Source: Verrucomicrobiota bacterium (lineage in GTDB: Bacteria; Verrucomicrobiota; Verrucomicrobiia; Opitutales; UBA953). Taken from it: a stretch of DNA of 35,028 bases. This document shows positions 32,150-35,028 of this stretch, one piece after another. Both the position numbers and the translations under genes were made by a program. The notes below the pieces were generated by a model that was given only the letters and a program-made list of their open reading frames with translations, ran no database searches and was not told the DNA's origin. Positions within the stretch are counted from its first letter, which is position 1, and each line of letters opens with the position of its first letter. The stretch covers positions 12,077 through 47,104 of the forward strand of contig JAPLTU010000051.1 of the NCBI GenBank assembly GCA_026397965.1, written 5' to 3'.

Positions 32150-33055
32150 ATGAAACCCACCCTCCTTGTTCTCGCTGCCGGTATGGGAAGTCGCTACGGC
32201 GGCCTTAAACAGATCGACCCCATGGGCCCTTCGGGCGAGACTATCCTGGACTATTCGGTCTATGATGCCATTCGTGCCGGCTTCGGTAAGGTCGTGTTCA
32301 TCATCCGACCCGACTTTGAGAAAGACTTCCAAGAGCGCATCGTCCAGAAGTTTGCCGACAAGATTGAGGTCGGTTTCGCTTTCCAAACCTTAGATTGTTT
32401 ACCCGCCGATTTTAAGATTCCTGAGGGCCGAGAGAAACCGTGGGGTACGACCCATGCGATTTTGTGTGCGCGTGCTAACGTTCAGACCCCCTTCGCCGTG
32501 ATCAACGCTGACGATTTTTATGGCCGAGACTCTTACGCCGTATTGAGCGAACAACTCAAAAATCTGAGCAACGAGTCCACCGCCTATTGCATGGTCGGCT
32601 TTACCTTGAAGAACACCCTTTCCGAGCATGGGACGGTAGCGCGCGGCGTCTGCAAGGCGGATGCGCAAGGCCTGCTCACGGATATCGACGAGATGACCAA
32701 GATCGCCAAGACCCCGCTGGGCGGCACAAATACTGCGGCGGACGGCAAGGTGACGGAGTTATCTGGCAACGAACCCGTTTCGATGAATATGTGGGGCTTC
32801 ACCCCGCACATCTTTAAACAACTTGAGGTACTCTTTGACGAATTCCTTGCGACTAAAGGGCAAGAGTTGAAGAGCGAATGTTATATCCCGCTTTCGGTCG
32901 GCAGCTTGGTCAGATCTGGCCAAGCGACCTGTCTGGTCCTGCGGACGGATTCCACCTGGTTCGGCGTGACTTATCGCGAAGATAAAGCCGTCGTTCAGGC
33001 GAGTATTATTGAAGAGGTTAAGCGCGGCGCTTACCCGGAGAATCTCTGGGCGTAG
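32150..33055 (+). CDS. Sugar-1-phosphate nucleotidyltransferase (NTP_transferase family)
   Basis: A 301-residue nucleotidyltransferase that would couple a sugar-1-phosphate to an NTP. The signature LAAGMGSRYGGLKQ (residues 8-21) matches the GXGXR...K pattern of the fold, with PMGPSGETILDY following. NADD (119-122) supplies the metal-binding aspartate. WGTTHAILCARA, before it, is the base-recognition segment. The sugar and nucleotide cannot be read directly. The adjacent NahK-like kinase and NAD-dependent epimerase suggest a hexosamine-1-phosphate and UTP, by analogy only. It is 6 bases after the PIG-L gene and 13 bases before the kinase gene. No hexapeptide-repeat acetyltransferase domain, as in GlmU, is attached. 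Confidence 0.87.
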   Translation: MKPTLLVLAAGMGSRYGGLKQIDPMGPSGETILDYSVYDAIRAGFGKVVFIIRPDFEKDFQERIVQKFADKIEVGFAFQTLDCLPADFKIPEGREKPWGTTHAILCARANVQTPFAVINADDFYGRDSYAVLSEQLKNLSNESTAYCMVGFTLKNTLSEHGTVARGVCKADAQGLLTDIDEMTKIAKTPLGGTNTAADGKVTELSGNEPVSMNMWGFTPHIFKQLEVLFDEFLATKGQELKSECYIPLSVGSLVRSGQATCLVLRTDSTWFGVTYREDKAVVQASIIEEVKRGAYPENLWA

Positions 33056-33068
33056 AGCTTTCCATGCC

Positions 33069-34184
33069 GTGACCAACCATCCTCACACCACGGCAGCACA
33101 GGCCTTTAAACTTCCCGGGGGGTTGATTTCGGCCGTGCCCTACGGCAGTGGGCATATTAATGATACCTATGCGCTGGAAGTCGCCGTTTCTGGTAAAGTC
33201 GTGCGGTATATCCTCCAGCGGATTAATCAGCAGGTTTTCAAAGCTCCGGATGCCTTGATGGAGAACGTGGAGCGGGTCTGTTACCACACGCAGCAGAAAC
33301 TGGCCTCACAAGGCGTGCCAGATGCTTTTCGCCGGGCCCTTCGGCTCGTCCCGACCCGGCAAGGACGGAACTGGCATACCGATGACGTCGGCCATCGTTG
33401 GCGCTGTTATAACTTTATCGAAAATGCGACCGGTCACGACGTCGTCAGCTCCCCGCGCCAAGCTTATGCCGCGGCGCGTGCCTTTGGCTCGTTCCAAGCC
33501 CTCTTGGCTGACTTACCGGGAAAAAGGCTCCATGAAACCATCCCCTATTTCCATCACACCCCGACGCGTTTGGCCAACTTCAAATTGGCCCTGAAGAGCG
33601 ACCCCCATGGCCGGGCGAAGTCTGCTGAAAAAGAAATCCAGTTCGCCCTGCAAAACGCACACCTCGCTTCCGTGATCACCGGGGCGCTCGCCCGCCACGA
33701 AATCCCCGAGCGCGTGACGCACAATGATACTAAGCTTAATAATGTCCTGCTCGACAACGTTTCCCAGGAAGGGATTTGCGTCATTGATCTGGATACGGTG
33801 ATGCCCGGCTCGGTCCTCTACGATTTCGGCGACCTTGTGCGCACGTCGACCTCGCCGGCAGCCGAAGACGAGGTCGACCTGAATAAAATTGTCATGCAAC
33901 TCCCCCTGTTCACCGCACTGATCGAGGGTTACCTTTCCTCGGCTAAGGGGTTCCTGACACCGCGGGAGCTCGCGCTCCTCCCGGAGGCTGGCCAGGTCAT
34001 CACTTATGAGATTGGGTTACGTTTTCTGACCGACTGGCTCGAGGGTGATGTGTATTTTAAATGCAAGCGTCCGACCCATAATCTGGATAGAGCCCGGGCG
34101 CAGTTCAAACTCGTGGCATCAATCACGGCGCAGTTGCCTGCGATGCACCCAATCCTAAACCAACTCTCTTCATGCGCGTTTTGA
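33069..34184 (+). CDS. NahK-like N-acetylhexosamine 1-kinase (APH-fold)
   Basis: A 371-residue kinase of the aminoglycoside phosphotransferase/choline kinase fold, most like the Bifidobacterium N-acetylhexosamine 1-kinase NahK (LnpB), which makes GlcNAc-1-P or GalNAc-1-P. The catalytic loop reads THNDTKLNNVLLD with D220 as the likely base and N225 downstream; the metal-binding part is VIDLDTVMPG with D240 and D242, both very close to NahK. The N-terminal YGSGHINDTYAL segment forms the glycine-rich strand region, followed by YILQRINQQVF. The GTG at 33069 is chosen; an upstream ATG at 33009 would place the start inside the nucleotidyltransferase gene and add a basic, non-homologous segment. The epimerase gene overlaps its end by 13 bases. 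Alternative: another sugar-1-kinase of this fold. Confidence 0.85.
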   Translation: MTNHPHTTAAQAFKLPGGLISAVPYGSGHINDTYALEVAVSGKVVRYILQRINQQVFKAPDALMENVERVCYHTQQKLASQGVPDAFRRALRLVPTRQGRNWHTDDVGHRWRCYNFIENATGHDVVSSPRQAYAAARAFGSFQALLADLPGKRLHETIPYFHHTPTRLANFKLALKSDPHGRAKSAEKEIQFALQNAHLASVITGALARHEIPERVTHNDTKLNNVLLDNVSQEGICVIDLDTVMPGSVLYDFGDLVRTSTSPAAEDEVDLNKIVMQLPLFTALIEGYLSSAKGFLTPRELALLPEAGQVITYEIGLRFLTDWLEGDVYFKCKRPTHNLDRARAQFKLVASITAQLPAMHPILNQLSSCAF

Positions 34185-35028
34185 TTACCGGCGGAGCGGG
34201 TTTTATCGGCTCACATCTGGCCCGACATTTTCAAGGCAAGGCTGAGGTGGTCGTCCTCGATAATTTCCGGACTGGCCACGTCAGAAACCTGGACGGTATC
34301 GATTGTAACTTGATCGAAGGATCAATCCTTGACCACGTACGTGTCGCGGAGGCTATGCGGGGCGTGGATCAAGTCTTCCACCTGGCCGCCTTGGTCTCAG
34401 TCCCTGAATCAGTCTGCAATCCCGCTGAGACCGAACAGCTCAACGTGCAAGGAACGTTGAATATTCTGGAAGCCGCTACACGTAACGGGGTCAAGAAAGT
34501 CGTCTTAGCCTCTTCGGCGGCTATCTATGGCAACAACCCAATTGTTCCTAAGCTCGAAACGATGACGCCAGAGCCACAGTCGCCTTATGCCTTTACGAAG
34601 TTATCCGGTGAACACCTGTTGGAGACTTTCCATCAAAGCCATGGACTTTCGACGACGAGCCTCCGATTTTTCAATGTTTTTGGACCGCGACAAAATCCCC
34701 AATCGGCCTATGCGGCAGCCGTCCCCATTTTCATCACCCAAGCCCTGCGGGGTGAACCGCTGATCATTTTTGGAGACGGTCAGCAAACCCGTGATTTCAT
34801 CTACGTCCAAGACATCGCCCAGGCTCTGGCTTATGTCGCTCATCGGGAAGCTGTCACCGGGACCTATAATGTGGGATATGGCCAGGGGTTGAGTGTCTTG
34901 AGCCTGGCGACAAAAATAATCGCCCTAACGAAATCTAAATCCACCATCGAATATCGCCCGGGGCGGGCGGGTGACGTGAAGGCTTCGGTAGCCTCCACGG
35001 AGAAACTTCAATCTGCCGGGTGGAAGGC
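34172..35028 (+). CDS. NAD-dependent sugar-nucleotide epimerase (SDR/GalE-like), 3' end outside window
   Basis: The frame is open from the ATG at 34172 to the window end (285 complete codons), so the C-terminus is missing. GGAGFIG (residues 7-13) is the extended-SDR NAD-binding motif, SSAAIYG (114-120) provides the catalytic serine region, and Y139 and K143 in SPYAFTK are the catalytic pair. RFFNVFGPRQNP and GDGQQTRDFIYVQD are typical of UDP-glucose or UDP-N-acetylglucosamine 4-epimerases of the WbpP/Gne type. Its overlap with the NahK-like gene by 13 bases and the adjacent nucleotidyltransferase suggest it interconverts UDP-GlcNAc and UDP-GalNAc, or a related pair; a dehydratase or UDP-glucuronate epimerase cannot be fully excluded. 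Confidence 0.9.
   Translation, partial: MRVLITGGAGFIGSHLARHFQGKAEVVVLDNFRTGHVRNLDGIDCNLIEGSILDHVRVAEAMRGVDQVFHLAALVSVPESVCNPAETEQLNVQGTLNILEAATRNGVKKVVLASSAAIYGNNPIVPKLETMTPEPQSPYAFTKLSGEHLLETFHQSHGLSTTSLRFFNVFGPRQNPQSAYAAAVPIFITQALRGEPLIIFGDGQQTRDFIYVQDIAQALAYVAHREAVTGTYNVGYGQGLSVLSLATKIIALTKSKSTIEYRPGRAGDVKASVASTEKLQSAGWK

Noticed and set aside
33009-33068. Longer NahK-like start at 33009
   Set aside because: It lies inside the nucleotidyltransferase gene and adds a basic segment with no family resemblance.
1-35028. CRISPR arrays, insertion sequences, prophage or defence genes, tRNA genes
   Set aside because: No regularly spaced repeats, transposase or integrase motifs, terminal inverted repeats or tRNA-like cloverleaf sequences were recognised by reading; almost all sequence is explained by housekeeping genes.

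Overview
The window looks like an ordinary, gene-dense chromosomal stretch of a Gram-negative bacterium, moderately GC-rich by eye. The most likely source is Verrucomicrobiota, possibly an Opitutae-like lineage. Reasons: an LPS-type outer membrane gene (lpxK); a hexosamine operon combining NagB, a PIG-L deacetylase and a ROK protein with a long N-terminal extension; and mostly absent Shine-Dalgarno sequences. The taxonomic call is inference. No transposon, integrase, phage gene, CRISPR array or tRNA gene was seen.

Left part (1-8236): the 3' end of an Rsm22-like methyltransferase gene, then ppk1 (polyphosphate kinase), convergent lpxK (lipid A 4'-kinase), divergent panD overlapping a class V aminotransferase gene, and topB (topoisomerase III). 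Next (8237-10977, minus) is a tight operon of acylphosphatase, ABC ATPase, ABC-2 permease and an anchored TPR-like protein. Plus-strand tatA and ribE (10990-11954) follow, separated by a strong intrinsic terminator that ends 3 bases before the ribE start codon.

Middle (11956-20228): a minus-strand operon mazG, YgjP-like metallopeptidase, Nudix hydrolase and LPLAT/DUF374 acyltransferase; plus-strand trpC-rsmA and rimO; and a large minus-strand SNF2 helicase gene. From 20361 to 25938 lies the 2-oxoglutarate dehydrogenase cluster sucA-sucB-lpdA, followed after 3 bases by a cysteine-rich unknown gene. A small SRP RNA (ffs) lies on the minus strand before valS, with its own promoter-like sequence and terminator-like hairpin.

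Right part (29381-35028): an amino-sugar cluster that starts on the last base of valS: nagB, a ROK-type kinase gene broken by an internal deletion plus frameshift, a PIG-L deacetylase, a sugar-1-phosphate nucleotidyltransferase, a NahK-like hexosamine 1-kinase and an NAD-dependent sugar-nucleotide epimerase that runs off the end. It looks like two modules: breakdown of amino sugars to fructose-6-phosphate, and salvage of free hexosamines into nucleotide sugars.

The genome is compact. Convergent genes meet with 0-1 base between stop codons or overlap, operon genes often overlap by 4 bases, and several transcription units have a -10-like box only 5-12 bases before the start codon, suggesting leaderless or very short-leader mRNAs. 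The most interesting items are the broken ROK gene inside the hexosamine operon, the NahK/nucleotidyltransferase/epimerase module, the cysteine-rich protein after lpdA, and the terminator abutting ribE.
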